A stretch of 64,000 bases of DNA from Opisthocomus hoazin (taxonomy: Eukaryota > Chordata > Aves > Opisthocomiformes > Opisthocomidae): NCBI RefSeq assembly GCF_030867145.1, contig NC_134434.1, positions 2,604,001-2,668,000 of the forward strand, in the 5' to 3' direction. The position numbers and the translations under genes are program-made. Shown piece by piece: positions 12,001 to 21,600 of the stretch; position 1 is the stretch's first letter, and each line of letters begins with the position of its first letter. The notes under the pieces were generated by a model, which made no database searches, was not told where the DNA came from, and worked only from the letters and a program-made list of their open reading frames with translations.

Positions 12001-13830
12001 TCCCCTACACGGGGAGGAGCGATATAACCACACCAGCACAAATCACCGTAGCAGTGACCAGGCATAAATGCATCCTCTTAAATGAGAGAGAAACACTCAA
12101 GCCTTGAAAAATGGGTTACACCTCTGCAATCAGGCTCACTGCGATACTTCTGACAGTGAGTAAGGCCTTTGCAACACCACCCTTCAGCGTACGTTCCCCA
12201 GTGACAGAATATCCCACTGCTTGGCCAAGGGAGAGAACTTCTCTCATAACTTCCACAATTAAAAAAAACAACCCCACAAAACAAACCGTCAGGAAGCCTT
12301 CCAGGCTACACAACCTAAAATATCCTTCCTACTAGAGATATTTTCACACACAAACCGAACTTGGTGAGTCAGTTCTCCTCAGAGAAAGATTAAAAGGAAG
12401 GGATGTGGGCGTTTCTTCATGTGTCTCACTGGCTACAATTAAAGATATCGACAAACTGTGGGAGTCCAGGGGAGGAGCAAAAATGGCAAGAGGACAGCAG
12501 GGACTGATCTAAAATGAGAAGCAAGAGCTGAAAACACCATTTATGCAGTAACTCCTGTAACAGATGATGATATCACGTATGTGTTTGAATTTTATATAAA
12601 AATACCATATTATTTAATCTTGTTCACGGAAGGAGAACTCCAAAAGGGCAATAGGTTTTTTACTCTAAGGTATTTGGGGTAATGACCATCTTCTGCTGTT
12701 TGCCTAGTGCCCGACTACTTAGGAACTTCACTCTCTGCTGTAATCCAACAAATAACTATGAAAAAAAGAAAACAAATCTAGGCAGCAAGCTAGCGATGTG
12801 CAGGATGGCTTTCCAGGCAGCAGGAGCCCCTGGGCATGGCATATATGAAAAACAACCACTGTTCTGACTGATTCAGTGAAGAATCACCTCCCGATCCGCC
12901 GGCGCTGGGTCGGGATCCCACCGCCCCAGGTTCTGCACAGCCAGCAGCACGGACGGACGCACAGCGAGGAGATACTCAGCAAAGGCTGTGGAGGAGCAAG
13001 CCATGGCTTCCCCCCACCCCACCCCGTCTCTAACGTTTAAGATTCTGTGACCAAAAAAAATACCTTATTCTGACAAAGGATTTCTGAATGTTCCATGGAA
13101 CGGAGATCCGTAACTCCTACTCTGAAACTGCAGCCAGGCATAAAGCAGAATTTCTCTGCTTGAGAAGCGCTGCTGTCTAACACAGGAATGCAATTTATGG
13201 GGGAAGCCCCCCCAGCTCTCTGCCTCGCCGCAGGCTCAGGTAGCCGAAGCCCCGCCGAGGGGAGCCGAGCAAGCAGGGACAGACACGCACCTTTATAACC
13301 AAAAAACCCGCAAGCAACAGCCCCGAAGGCACTGAGCGGGCTGAGCTGCGAACCCGCCCGCTCCCCGCAGCCCCCACCGAGCCGGTGAGCCGCGGGCCCG
13401 GGCCGCCCCGCGACACCCAGCGACCCCCGGGGGGACGAGGGGAGGCCTCAGCCCTGCCACCCCCCCGCCGCCTCAGCCTCCCGCGGGCGGCACCGCCCCC
13501 GCCCCGGCCGGCTGAGGGGAGGCCGCGGGGCTGAGGGGCCGGCGGGGAATGGCGGGAGGAGACCCGCCGGGAGGGGGGGACGCGGGGCTGAGGGGCCGGC
13601 GGGGAATGGCGGGAGGAGACCCGCCGGGAGGGGGGGACGCGGGGCTGAGGGGCCGGCGGGGAGTGGCGGGAGGAGACCCGCCGGGAGCGGGGGACGCGGG
13701 GCTGAGGGGCCGGCGGGGAGTGGCGGGAGGAGACCCGCCGGGAGGGGGGGGCGCGGGGCTGAGGGGCCGGGGGCAGCGCGCGCTACTCACTGAGCCACGA
13801 CTCCAGGCTCTCCCCTTCCGCCTCCGCCAT
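62..13830 (-). CDS. GGA3: GGA3, Golgi-associated gamma-adaptin ear-containing ARF-binding protein 3 (5' part, exons 1-11)
   Basis: Monomeric clathrin adaptor that sorts acidic-dileucine cargo (such as mannose-6-phosphate receptors) and ubiquitinated cargo between trans-Golgi and endosomes. Coding exons on the minus strand, all GT-AG: 13791-13830, 8234-8318, 7404-7479, 6793-6891, 5966-6089, 4918-5021, 4299-4379, 2968-3105, 1918-1999, 1317-1433, 62-331; frame closes across every junction for 405 codons plus one base. The start is the ATG at 13830, giving MAEAEGESLESWL as in mammalian GGA3. Exons 1-5 encode the VHS domain (about residues 8-141), which binds DxxLL signals; exons 6-10 encode the proline-rich linker and GAT domain (about 160-300; ARF and ubiquitin binding); exon 11 is the Pro/Ser/Thr-rich hinge, ending with an internal DEELL (residues 399-403). 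The rest of the hinge and the GAE ear domain must lie left of base 1. No break seen. GGA1 and GGA2 are the alternatives, but the N-terminus and hinge fit GGA3 best. Confidence 0.97.
861..960 (-). repeat. MIR/CORE-SINE-like relic
   Basis: The plus strand reads like the reverse complement of a MIR-type SINE core: a GTGAAACTGAAG block, a region rich in CAAAT/CTGGC, then GCAAAGCCAGGACTCCTGGC, the position where MIR has its 'gcagagccgggattcgaaccc' segment. Strongly diverged, so ancient. It sits in the intron between GGA3 exons 10 and 11. The family call is by eye. Confidence 0.45.
6508..6594 (-). repeat. MIR/CORE-SINE-like relic
   Basis: The plus strand holds ACACAGCAAGTCGGCAGCAG, then GAGGATTAGAACTC, then a TTTTAACCTCTGCATCACACC block. 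This is the order of the MIR core read in reverse (cacagctagtaagtggcagag; ggattcgaaccc; taaccactgcgctatac). Diverged and intronic, between GGA3 exons 4 and 5. Confidence 0.5.
7929..8070 (-). repeat. MIR/CORE-SINE-like relic
   Basis: Contains CCATTTTACAGA, then CAAACAGAATAACTTTGACT, then TTAGTGGCAGATTCTGAATT, ending with AAGCCATGCTGCCTTTC. Block order and spacing match the reverse of an ancient MIR-type SINE, including the terminal 'accatgctgcct' block. It is the longest and clearest of the relics, in GGA3 intron 2. Confidence 0.55.
8924..8996 (-). pseudogene. tRNA-like pseudogene or tRNA-derived SINE head
   Basis: Read on the minus strand this is 73 nt of tRNA-like order. An A-box-like TAGCTCCGTCAGTAGAGC forms a perfect 4-bp D stem (GCTC/GAGC). 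A B-box-like GGGTTTGAATTCC follows at normal spacing, and the ends can pair (GCCTGA with TCAGGT, with one G-U pair). The anticodon stem is mismatched and the B box lacks the usual C, so it is unlikely to be a working tRNA. It could be a decayed tRNA gene copy or the head of an old tRNA-derived SINE; the following minus-strand sequence shows no clear SINE body. Confidence 0.45.
13531..13772. repeat. 57-bp minisatellite, four full units plus a partial
   Basis: Units starting with CTGAGGGGCCGGCGGGGA recur at 13531, 13588, 13645, 13702 and 13759, exactly 57 bp apart; the fifth is cut short after about 14 bp. Units differ by only a few bases (for example GAAT versus GAGT, GAGGG versus GAGCG). Since 57 is a multiple of three, long repetitive open frames appear on both strands, but they are by-products. 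The array ends about 20 bp before the GGA3 exon 1 donor, so it lies within GGA3 intron 1 and upstream of MRPS7. Confidence 0.95.
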
Positions 13831-13951
13831 GTTGCCGGCCCGGCCCGAGGCCACGCCCCTCACTGCTCGGCTCTCGCGCGGCCGGGGCGGGGCCAGACCG
13901 AGGACCACCCCTCCCCGCGACTCTCGGCCCCGCCCCGCGCGCGGAGGGAAG
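13831..13951. promoter_or_regulatory. Bidirectional promoter core between GGA3 and MRPS7
   Basis: Only 121 bp separate the two opposed start codons (13830 minus, 13952 plus), so both 5' UTRs and the core promoter must overlap here. The stretch has GC-box/KLF-type sites (GGGGCGGGGCC near 13883, CCACGCCCC near 13851, CCCCGCCCC near 13929) and no TATA box, as is usual for housekeeping bidirectional promoters. Exact transcription starts cannot be read from sequence. Confidence 0.75.
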
Positions 13952-16900
13952 ATGGAGGCGCCCAGCGCGGCGGGGTTGGCGCGGCGGCTGCGGGCCTGGC
14001 TGCCCCGGTGAGCGGGCGCGGTGCGCGTTGTCCCCGGGATCCCCCGGACGAGCGGTGGGGCATTCCCCGGGCCGGGCCGCGCACGGGTTTCCGTCCCGGG
14101 GGGGTGCGCTGACCCGCGTGGGGATCTCGGCCCCCCTCCCCCCCGAGCGCGCCGAACCGCCGCCGCCTGCTGCCGAAGCGGATAAAACCCGGGTGTAGCG
14201 TGCCCGTCCCGCTCCCCTGAGCACAGGCCGGTATCTCCCGGAGCCACCCGTGGGCCCCTGGGAGCCTCCGCCGTGGGCACGGGGCAGGGGCTGGCAGCGC
14301 CTGGGACCCCCCCTCGGGCCCGTCCCGTGGCGTGGGGGCTGCCAGGCTGCGGGGCTGGGTGCGGATTTGTGCCTCGGGCTCTGCTGCGGGAGAGGAGCGG
14401 CGATGGCGGAGATGCCTCTGGGGTCCAACGTGCCCCTTTGAGATGCGTTCGCGCCTGTCCCTGTCGCGACATATCGCGTGCATTGACTTTACAGCCATCC
14501 TCCTCCTCCTGTGCTTCGCAGGCTGACGCAGGTGCGATGGAGTCGCTACAACCCCAGCTTCTTGGAGCCAGAAGTGAACAAGGAGTTGTATCAGAAGCCT
14601 TGGGAGGAGCTGTCTGAGGAGGAAAAGGAAAAAATGGAGCTTAAGGCTGTTCGACCCATAAAAGCTGCTCCTCCCACGCTCTGCAGCTCCGTGTTCAGCG
14701 ACCCTATGATCAGGTCAGAGCAAGCAGCGTGTCCTCCTCCGTTACAGCCAGGTCCCATGGAGCCAAAACGCTGGGGAGCCACACTGTGCTCCCCAGCCTT
14801 CGCTTGCTGCGCGGCACGTTGCCTCTGTCACCGCCCAGTCCCTTCATTCTGCGTTCATCTTCTCCCACGAAGCCAGTCCATTGACTGGCAGTGATTAGAG
14901 ATAATTACAGCAGATCTAGCAGCACCCAGACTTAACCATGGAACAACACATGGAGGGGTGGGTTATGTCAGTGGTTGATAAAATCAGAATTTAAATCAGA
15001 TTACATTTCGCTTTGTGTTTACAGTAAATTCACCAATATGATGATGAAGGATGGAAATAAAGTGCTGGCCAGAAGCCTCATGGCTCAGGTGAGAACTCAT
15101 GTTTCTTCTCACTATTATGTTAAAACGATACAAAATGGAAGGCTGGGATGTCAAGCCCGCTGCAGTTAGGAATTACCAGAACTCAGGTCGTCTCTGCAGT
15201 CCCAGTGCACACACAATACTCTCACCATCGTTCATCTGATCAGACATACATTTTGCACAAGCCCCAGCCTCATTCGTGTCCCAGACCAGGTGGTGATAGC
15301 TTAAAGGAGAACGTTCTCTTTCCGCTCTTCAGTGTCTCTTGGACCTGATGTAGAATCATAGAATCATTCAGGGTGGAAAAGACCCTTAAGATCGAGTCCA
15401 GCAGGTAACCTAGCACTAGCAAGTCCACCACTAAACCATAAACTCAGAATATACCCTTAAAAGCATAATTTTCTCAAAAGATCTTCCTTCCACTCTCTTC
15501 CACGCCGTACCTTCTGTGTAACTTGCCAGTGAAGTCCCACAAACGCGTCACCTGTGTGACACAGCTTTGACCCCTGCACTGACATGCAGTCCTTGGTATT
15601 AGCTGGTGGTCACATCTGGTGTGCTCCAGCCCTCGAAACGGGAACATGCGTTGCCCAGATGTTCCCCAGGTAGCTGCTGATTCTTTGTGACAGAAAAACC
15701 CGCAGATTTTCAGCTCTTGAGTCCAGGCTTTGGACAGGACGATGCTTAATGCACACAGACCCGTATTGCTGTCTCCGCTTTGTCCCTGGCTCTGCTCTGT
15801 GCTGCTTGGCCTCCTTGCCCCAAATGCAATGGCCAATAAAGATTCTGAAGAGCTGGAAGAGGGTGAAGTAAAACTTAAAGAGAAGGCCTGTTGCCTACAG
15901 GGCTGGAAAACCAGCTGCAAGCTCAAGTGAAAATGGGGTGCTTGTGAAAGTGATGTAACTCCATGGAGTGGGGTAATCCATCTGCTCTGCATGTCTCCTT
16001 GCTTGTCTTTGTCCCAAGACTCTAGAGGCCATTAAGAGGAAGCAGCTGGAGAAGTACCACAAAGCTCCAGAAGATGAGAAGGAGACAATTGAATGCAACC
16101 CTTACGTCATCTTCCACCAGGCTCTGAAAAACTGCCAGCCCATCATCGGGCTCAGCAGCATCACAAAAGGAGGCAAAACCTACCAGGTGAGGGGGGGGGG
16201 GGGCACGGCCTGAGAGTGCATCTGCTCAGGAGAGAATTAGCTAGGGAAGCAGATGCACTGGTTCCCACCCCTTCAGCTCAAGCTTTCCCCTCCTCAGAAG
16301 GAGAGCCACTTTGCAGTCTGGATTAAAACAGCACCTAGAAACCCTGTCCGAGGTCGGGCCCCCAGCCTGTGAGCATGGTGATTCCCCTGTCAGCAGGGGT
16401 CTTGGCTTCCCTGGCTAGGTAAGAGCAGTGTCCCAGGAGACAGAGGTGAGCGACGGGCAGCAAAAGAATTGGCAATCCCAGGACTACCAGTCCAATCTCT
16501 GCTGCATCGTGGTGCTTGAGTAGGGGGTCCCAAAGCGCTGGGGCAGGTCAGCGTAGCAGGAAAGGTCAACCAGATACAGCGTGGTATTTAAAACATGAGC
16601 TAAACCTGGCCTTGAGCGTGGGCTCTGCAGCACTCGAGACCTGTTGGAGAAATGACGTGGGGAGGCATTTCTGTGTCATTCAGCGCAGGGGAGCGGTAAC
16701 CATCTCCGGCTTCTGCTAGCACAGAGCAGCCTGGATCCCATTCCCAAACAGGCCAGAAGTCCTTACAAAGGCCAGCATCTGCCAGCAGTACCCAAGGCTG
16801 ATCAGAATTTCCATTTTGGTAGCAATGGCCGGTTTCTGTGGACAGACGAGGTGAATTGGCCCAGATCGGCTGTTGGAGCTGGTCTTACTGGAGCTACCAC

Positions 16901-17241
16901 TGGAGTTGCAGCATGTGGTAAATCTGCATGTGTCCAGCTGGACCAGTATGACTGCTGGAGAAGAGGAGGTTACTGCACCCTCGCAGTGCCCTAACTGTTA
17001 CGCTTTAAACCTTTCCCAGGTCCCGGTCCCTCTGACGGACAATCGGAAGCGCTTTCTGGCCATGAAGTGGTTAATCACCGAGTGCAGGGAGAACAAGAAC
17101 TGTCGGATGCTGATGCCCGAGAAGCTCTCCCAGGAGCTGCTCCAGGCCTTCAACAACGAAGGGCCCATCATCAAGAAGAAGCAGGTGCTGCACAAGATGG
17201 CAGAGGCCAACCGGGCTTACGCCCACTTCCGCTGGTGGTAG
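13952..17241 (+). CDS. MRPS7: MRPS7, mitochondrial small ribosomal subunit protein uS7m
   Basis: Component of the 28S mitoribosomal subunit; the bacterial S7 homologue binds the 3' domain of the small-subunit rRNA (12S in mitochondria) and helps nucleate head assembly. Coding exons: 13952-14007, 14522-14713, 15025-15088, 16019-16186, 17020-17241, with GT-AG introns; total 702 nt, 233 aa plus TAG, close to the human 242 aa. The first about 20 residues are Arg/Ala/Leu-rich (ARRLRAW) without acids beyond Glu2, fitting a mitochondrial presequence. Family landmarks in order: LTQVRWSRY (exon 2), KFTNMMM and NKVLARSLM (exon 3), [13 protein letters not shown] and GGKTYQ (exon 4), [24 protein letters not shown], and the C-terminal [16 protein letters not shown] (exon 5). 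Shares its promoter with GGA3 and converges on MIF4GD. Confidence 0.98.
15351..15439 (-). repeat. CR1 LINE 3'-end fragment
   Basis: Begins with the CR1 tail repeat read backwards (TAGAATCATAGAATCATTCA) followed by GGGTGGAAAAGACCCTTAAG, the usual terminal region of an avian CR1. Only about 90 bp remain. It lies in MRPS7 intron 3, opposite in orientation to the gene. Confidence 0.88.
16187..16203 (+). other. MRPS7: MRPS7 exon 4 donor followed by a run of 13 G
   Basis: The donor GTGA at 16187-16190 is directly followed by an uninterrupted run of 13 G (16191-16203). G runs near donors are known to act as intronic splicing enhancers, and a mononucleotide run of this length is prone to length change. 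Confidence 0.85.
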
Positions 17242-17666
17242 GGACTCCGTGCACGGACACGATGCCACCAGCCCCGGGGCCGCCTACCTGGGAGAAGCTG
17301 GGGAGAAGGGGAAAAGTGGAAGATCCCTCCCAGACAGCTTCTGAACTAAGCCAGGGACAGCCCGTCCGATCACCACAAAGTTCATTTCCTTTGTGCTTGT
17401 TCGGATGGGGGAAGGGGGAATTGAACGAGTTACCGACCCCTGCACGGATGCTCCAGTTATTTCATAATCACTTTCCTGCGAAGAGAAGCCTGAGATGTTT
17501 TTCTTAGAGTGATGCTGTACAAAATAATCTTCCACTTACCTGTTTCCTGGGGGCTTTTAAGTCTCTCTGCTCCTGTAATCAGCAATGGTTTTGGGTGCAC
17601 AGCTAAGAGCAGAGCTGGATTTTTTCCCGTACCATAACCAGCCTTAGTGTGATGGGTACAAAAGGC

Positions 17667-17753
17667 AATAAAAGGCCCTTTTTGATTTTTGGTTCTCGTC
17701 ATCAGAAACATTGTCTGCACAGATCTGATGGGAATGGTAATAGAAAAAATAAA
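17667..17753 (+). terminator. MRPS7: MRPS7 polyadenylation signals
   Basis: AATAAA hexamers occur at 17667-17672 and 17748-17753, about 425 and 507 bp after the stop codon. The second is followed by TTTGTCTCTGTTG, a GU-rich stretch of the kind that follows cleavage sites. Which is used is not decidable from sequence. Confidence 0.6.
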
Positions 17754-17982
17754 ACCAGTTTTATGGGGAAGGTTTCTCGATACCAAACCTTTGTCTCTGT
17801 TGCTTGAATCTCACACTGTTCTTTCCAGCTACCCTGGCTGTGTAAAGCCACGCTGACACCCCACACTAGAGGAGAAAACTAACATCACGGCCTTAATGCT
17901 TCCGTCAGGAACAACTTCTAAGTATTGCTCAAAGCTCAGTAGCTGCATAGAGAGAAAGCAGGGCACGTGTTAGTGGAAAACT
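17754..17982. other. Tail-to-tail gap between MRPS7 and MIF4GD
   Basis: About 230 bp between the last plus-strand polyadenylation hexamer and the candidate minus-strand hexamer. No other feature seen; the two transcripts may overlap at their 3' ends. Confidence 0.6.
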
Positions 17983-17988
17983 TTTATT
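17983..17988 (-). terminator. MIF4GD: Candidate MIF4GD polyadenylation signal
   Basis: TTTATT on the plus strand is AATAAA on the minus strand, about 700 bp beyond the MIF4GD stop codon at 18683. It is the first canonical hexamer I noticed downstream of the gene. Confidence 0.5.
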
Positions 17989-18682
17989 AGAAAAAACCTT
18001 CAATAGACTATTTAATTTCCTTCCTCTCCCATTCTTATAAGAAACATATTGTAGTTAAAACTCACTAAATTCTGAAAAAACATGACAGTTATTGTATAAA
18101 ACCTGTTCCTAGCTACATGTGCTCAGGGACCTGTCCTGCTGCAAGCTGCCCTGTGGCAGGTATGGTGGCTGGTGACCCGTGGGGGAGGCTGCGTGCATGC
18201 AGGCGCAGCCAGCGTGCTGGAAGGCGCCTGGGAAAAAGAGCACTTGGTTGAGCTGCTTGTGAGGCCACCGCGTTTTCTGTGGCTTGTCCCAGAGGACCAG
18301 GTACAGCCTGAGCTGGGAAGGATTTCCCCTCTGCCTCCCGCCGCTCCGCTGGCTCTCGGGGAACCAAAACGCTCGCAGCCTAAACTGTGCTTGCCTTAAC
18401 ACCCATATAAAATGCTGGTTTGAGCCAGAAGCCTTCCTGGCCCTTTGCTGGCAGCAGCCCAACATTAGACCAAATCAGTGGGAGAACTTGCGGGGTTAAA
18501 TACGCCCTAGCCTTGCCACCTCTCCAAAGCCCCCCCGGTTACGTGCCCTGAGGCTCTAGCCAGTATAAATCCTATTTGCAGCAAGTGCTAGAAAAACATT
18601 AACGTGAAAAGAAATTCAAACTTGGTGTGAAGCTTGCTGGTGAAAGTGCTGGGGACATCTCTCCACCTCTGCTGTGGAGAGG

Positions 18683-21600
18683 TCAATCTGTCACTTCGCT
18701 GTAATAGTATTTCTGGGCAGCGTCCGTCATCTTCCAGTCGGCAGCCCGAAACTCGATGATCTCCAGCAGCAGGAGCTGGGACAGGGAGCTGAGCCCCTCC
18801 TGCAGGAGGAAGCCATCTCGGAGGAGGGAGAAGAGCTCATCCATCCGCGGGGAGTTCATCTTCTCCAGCTGCTCGCCGATGCGATGGAGCTGCAGGACCA
18901 GGCAGTCCACCTTCAGAAGGAAGAGAAGATGGCTCAGCACAAAGGAACGGAGAGGTCTGGTGCACCTCTGGGGAGGTCCCCATCAGTCACTCATGGACCA
19001 GCTCATCCTGTTGCCTCCGTTCCGGATTTCCAACAGGCGACGGTTCTGCTTCCCCCCGGTTGCTGCGACAGGAGGCAGGAGAGGCGGAATGTCTCTTCTG
19101 GCAAAGCACATCCTGAGCTCCCCTGTCTCTGAGACAAAATTGCCAGAGAAATGCACCCGCAGCAGGTGGAAAAAACGTTGATTTCCTGCAGGATATCCAA
19201 GAGATGGTGGCAAGGCTGAAGCCGAGGCCAGAGCAAGGAGGTGCCTCCAAGAACAGAGGGAAGTGCCTGGAACACACACTAAAGCTCTTAGAAAGTCCGG
19301 TGATTTGCAGGAAACACGACCACTAAGTGGGTCTTTGGAGAAGAGGGGAAAGTCGATAGGCTGCAGGGGTGGGAGGGCTGTGCTAAGATGAAGAACAACC
19401 CAAAGGGCCCATCCGAGGGCCCCTACGTTCACCGGAACCGCTCGCCCGAGGGGCGGCTCGGCCATGCCCCACGCAGGTTGCTGCACGCCCAGACGTGTGC
19501 GAAGCTCCGGCTCCAGCAGAGCCTTCTCCAGCCCAACGGGTCTGGCAGAGCAGCAACCGCAGGCCCGGGTGGGGAGCAGCAGCTACGCAAAGCATTGCAC
19601 GGCACGTCCCGGGACCTGCGGGGACCCCGAGCCCCGCTGCACGCCTGCGGGCACGCAGCTGTCTGCCGTCACCTCCCACCGCTGCGGTGCCGCGGCAGGG
19701 AGCACCACAGCTGCTTTTCCAGATGTCCGGCAACCAGAGCTGCTGGAAAAGCAGCCGGTTCCTGTGAAAACGGGATAGTCGCTGTTTTTTCCTCAGATGA
19801 TGGGAGGTGAACCCACGTAACACAGCACAGTCCCTGCTTCGAGGGACAGCCGGGCTGCTGGATCTCCGGTGATGACATTTGGGCAAGAGGGACAGAAGCT
19901 GCCCCAAGGGAGGACGCGCAGCCTGGGCATGGGAGTCACAACCAGCACCTCCACCCTGCTTCCTCCTGGGCTGCAAAGCCCCCTGCCCGGTGGGTCTCCT
20001 CCCAGCACACACCTCCACCCTCTGCGTCCTTTGAAGCAAGGGAAGTTCCATCTGAGCACAAGGAAGAACTTCTTTCCTCTGAGGGTGACGGAGCCCTGGC
20101 CCAGGCTGCCCAGGGAGGTTGTGGAGTCTCCTTCTCTGGAGATATTCGAGCCCCGCCTGGACACGGTGCTGTGCAGCCTGCTCTGGGTGACCCTGCTTGG
20201 GCAGGGGGTTGGGCTGGGTGACCCCCAGAGGTCCCTTCCAACCCCAAACATTCTGTGGTTCTGTCCCCCCGGGCTGTGCATTCTGCTGGTCCTCAGCAGG
20301 ACAACCGCCGCATCAGCAGCCTTCTCCCCAGCACTCACCTCTTCCTCCTTCCGCAGGCTGTCGGGCTGCGCCAGCCGGAACAGGCAGTCGTAAACGGGAT
20401 TCACCAGAGCCATCATGGGCATGTTGTTCACCTGTAAGGAGGCAGCAGCCATCGTCAGCGTGGGGCTAGAAAGGGAGGAGTCCACAGCTATTTTCAGTAG
20501 TTGTTCCCTTGCTGATCTTCAAAGGAGAAGGGAGCAGAATTTTGTTGTGCTGCCAAATGCCGTGTTGCTGGGATTTACGTAGGAGACCAGAAGTTCTGAG
20601 TCTCCAGGAGCCAGAAAAGCTGAACAAATTATGTAAAAACCATCTATTTTTAAATGTAAGCAGGCAGTCATGGGAAATACACTTGTTGCAACAGCATTCT
20701 TCTTCCCTGCAGCTCTGCTTGCATCATTTTTACATCTACTCCAAGCAGGCATCCAAGCACACACACTGCAGCGAAGGCTTGCGGACAAACTCCATCGGTA
20801 CGTGGGCTAGAAATTTTGTGAGCACCCACGGGTCCCCTCCGGGACCTCATAGCAACTGAACTGGTTCAATCTGGGACATCGGGGAGCAGGCAAATCAGGG
20901 GATTTCAAACACCGGGTACAAAACGAGGAAGCTCCGACTTTGTGACTGTTCTGAGACACCTCGGCCTCTCCAAGCCTGTTTGCTTGCCATAGGTACCAGC
21001 CCTGGCAGCATCCTCACGCCGAGCCACGGCCCTGGGGCTCCATCCAACACCTCCCCGACCCCCTGCCCTGGTGTCTACGGACCCCCAGGCCCTTCTGGCA
21101 CCCCTAGGCAGCAGCAGCCGGGTGCTCCGGCTCCGGCTCCTTACCCTCAGGTAGTCGAAGATGTTGCAGATGAAGGTGACGTAGCAGATCCACGCCTGGA
21201 GCGAGCGGGCGCGCAGCTCCTCCCTGTCCTTGTACTCCTGCTGCAGCCGGTTCAGCAGGCTCCTCCGGAAGACGCTCTGGCCGGCTTGTTTGCTCTCTGC
21301 CTACGAGCCCAAAAAACCAGGACGGAGGGATGAACTGGGGGTGTGAGAGGGGCAGGGGGACGCTGGCACTTGGGTGACGCAGGACCACGAGATACCCTCC
21401 TGTGGTTGCCCAGAGAGGCAGGAAAGTTGCAACTGTCTGTGCTCGCCGGCTGCTCGTCCAGATGCATGGGGGCAAGCGCCAGAAGAGAAAAGCTGGCTGA
21501 GGGGTCAGAGCGCAGGGCTGGGGCGAAGCTTCTCCTGGCCCAGCCTAGGGACAACCTGCCCAGCTGAAGTGTTTCGCCGTCCGGACACGAGGAGCTCTCA

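Larger units (their letters stand above)
8319..13790 (-). other. GGA3: GGA3 intron 1
   Basis: A 5.5-kb first intron with donor GTGAGTAG just after the short first coding exon. It contains one tRNA-derived relic (about 8924-8996) and, at its promoter end, GC-rich sequence with a 57-bp minisatellite. Between about 9.0 and 12.9 kb I see only mixed-composition sequence without a recognisable exon, repeat family or RNA gene. Confidence 0.8.
12890..14420. promoter_or_regulatory. CpG island over the GGA3/MRPS7 head-to-head promoter
   Basis: From about 12.9 to 14.4 kb the sequence becomes very GC-rich and CpG-dense, compared with balanced or AT-rich flanks. It covers the first exons of both GGA3 (minus) and MRPS7 (plus). 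Edges are estimated by eye. Confidence 0.8.

Noticed and set aside
13549-14498. Open frames on both strands over the GGA3/MRPS7 promoter (up to 229 codons)
   Set aside because: Caused by the 57-bp repeat and GC richness; they overlap the first exons of GGA3 and MRPS7 in other frames and match no family.
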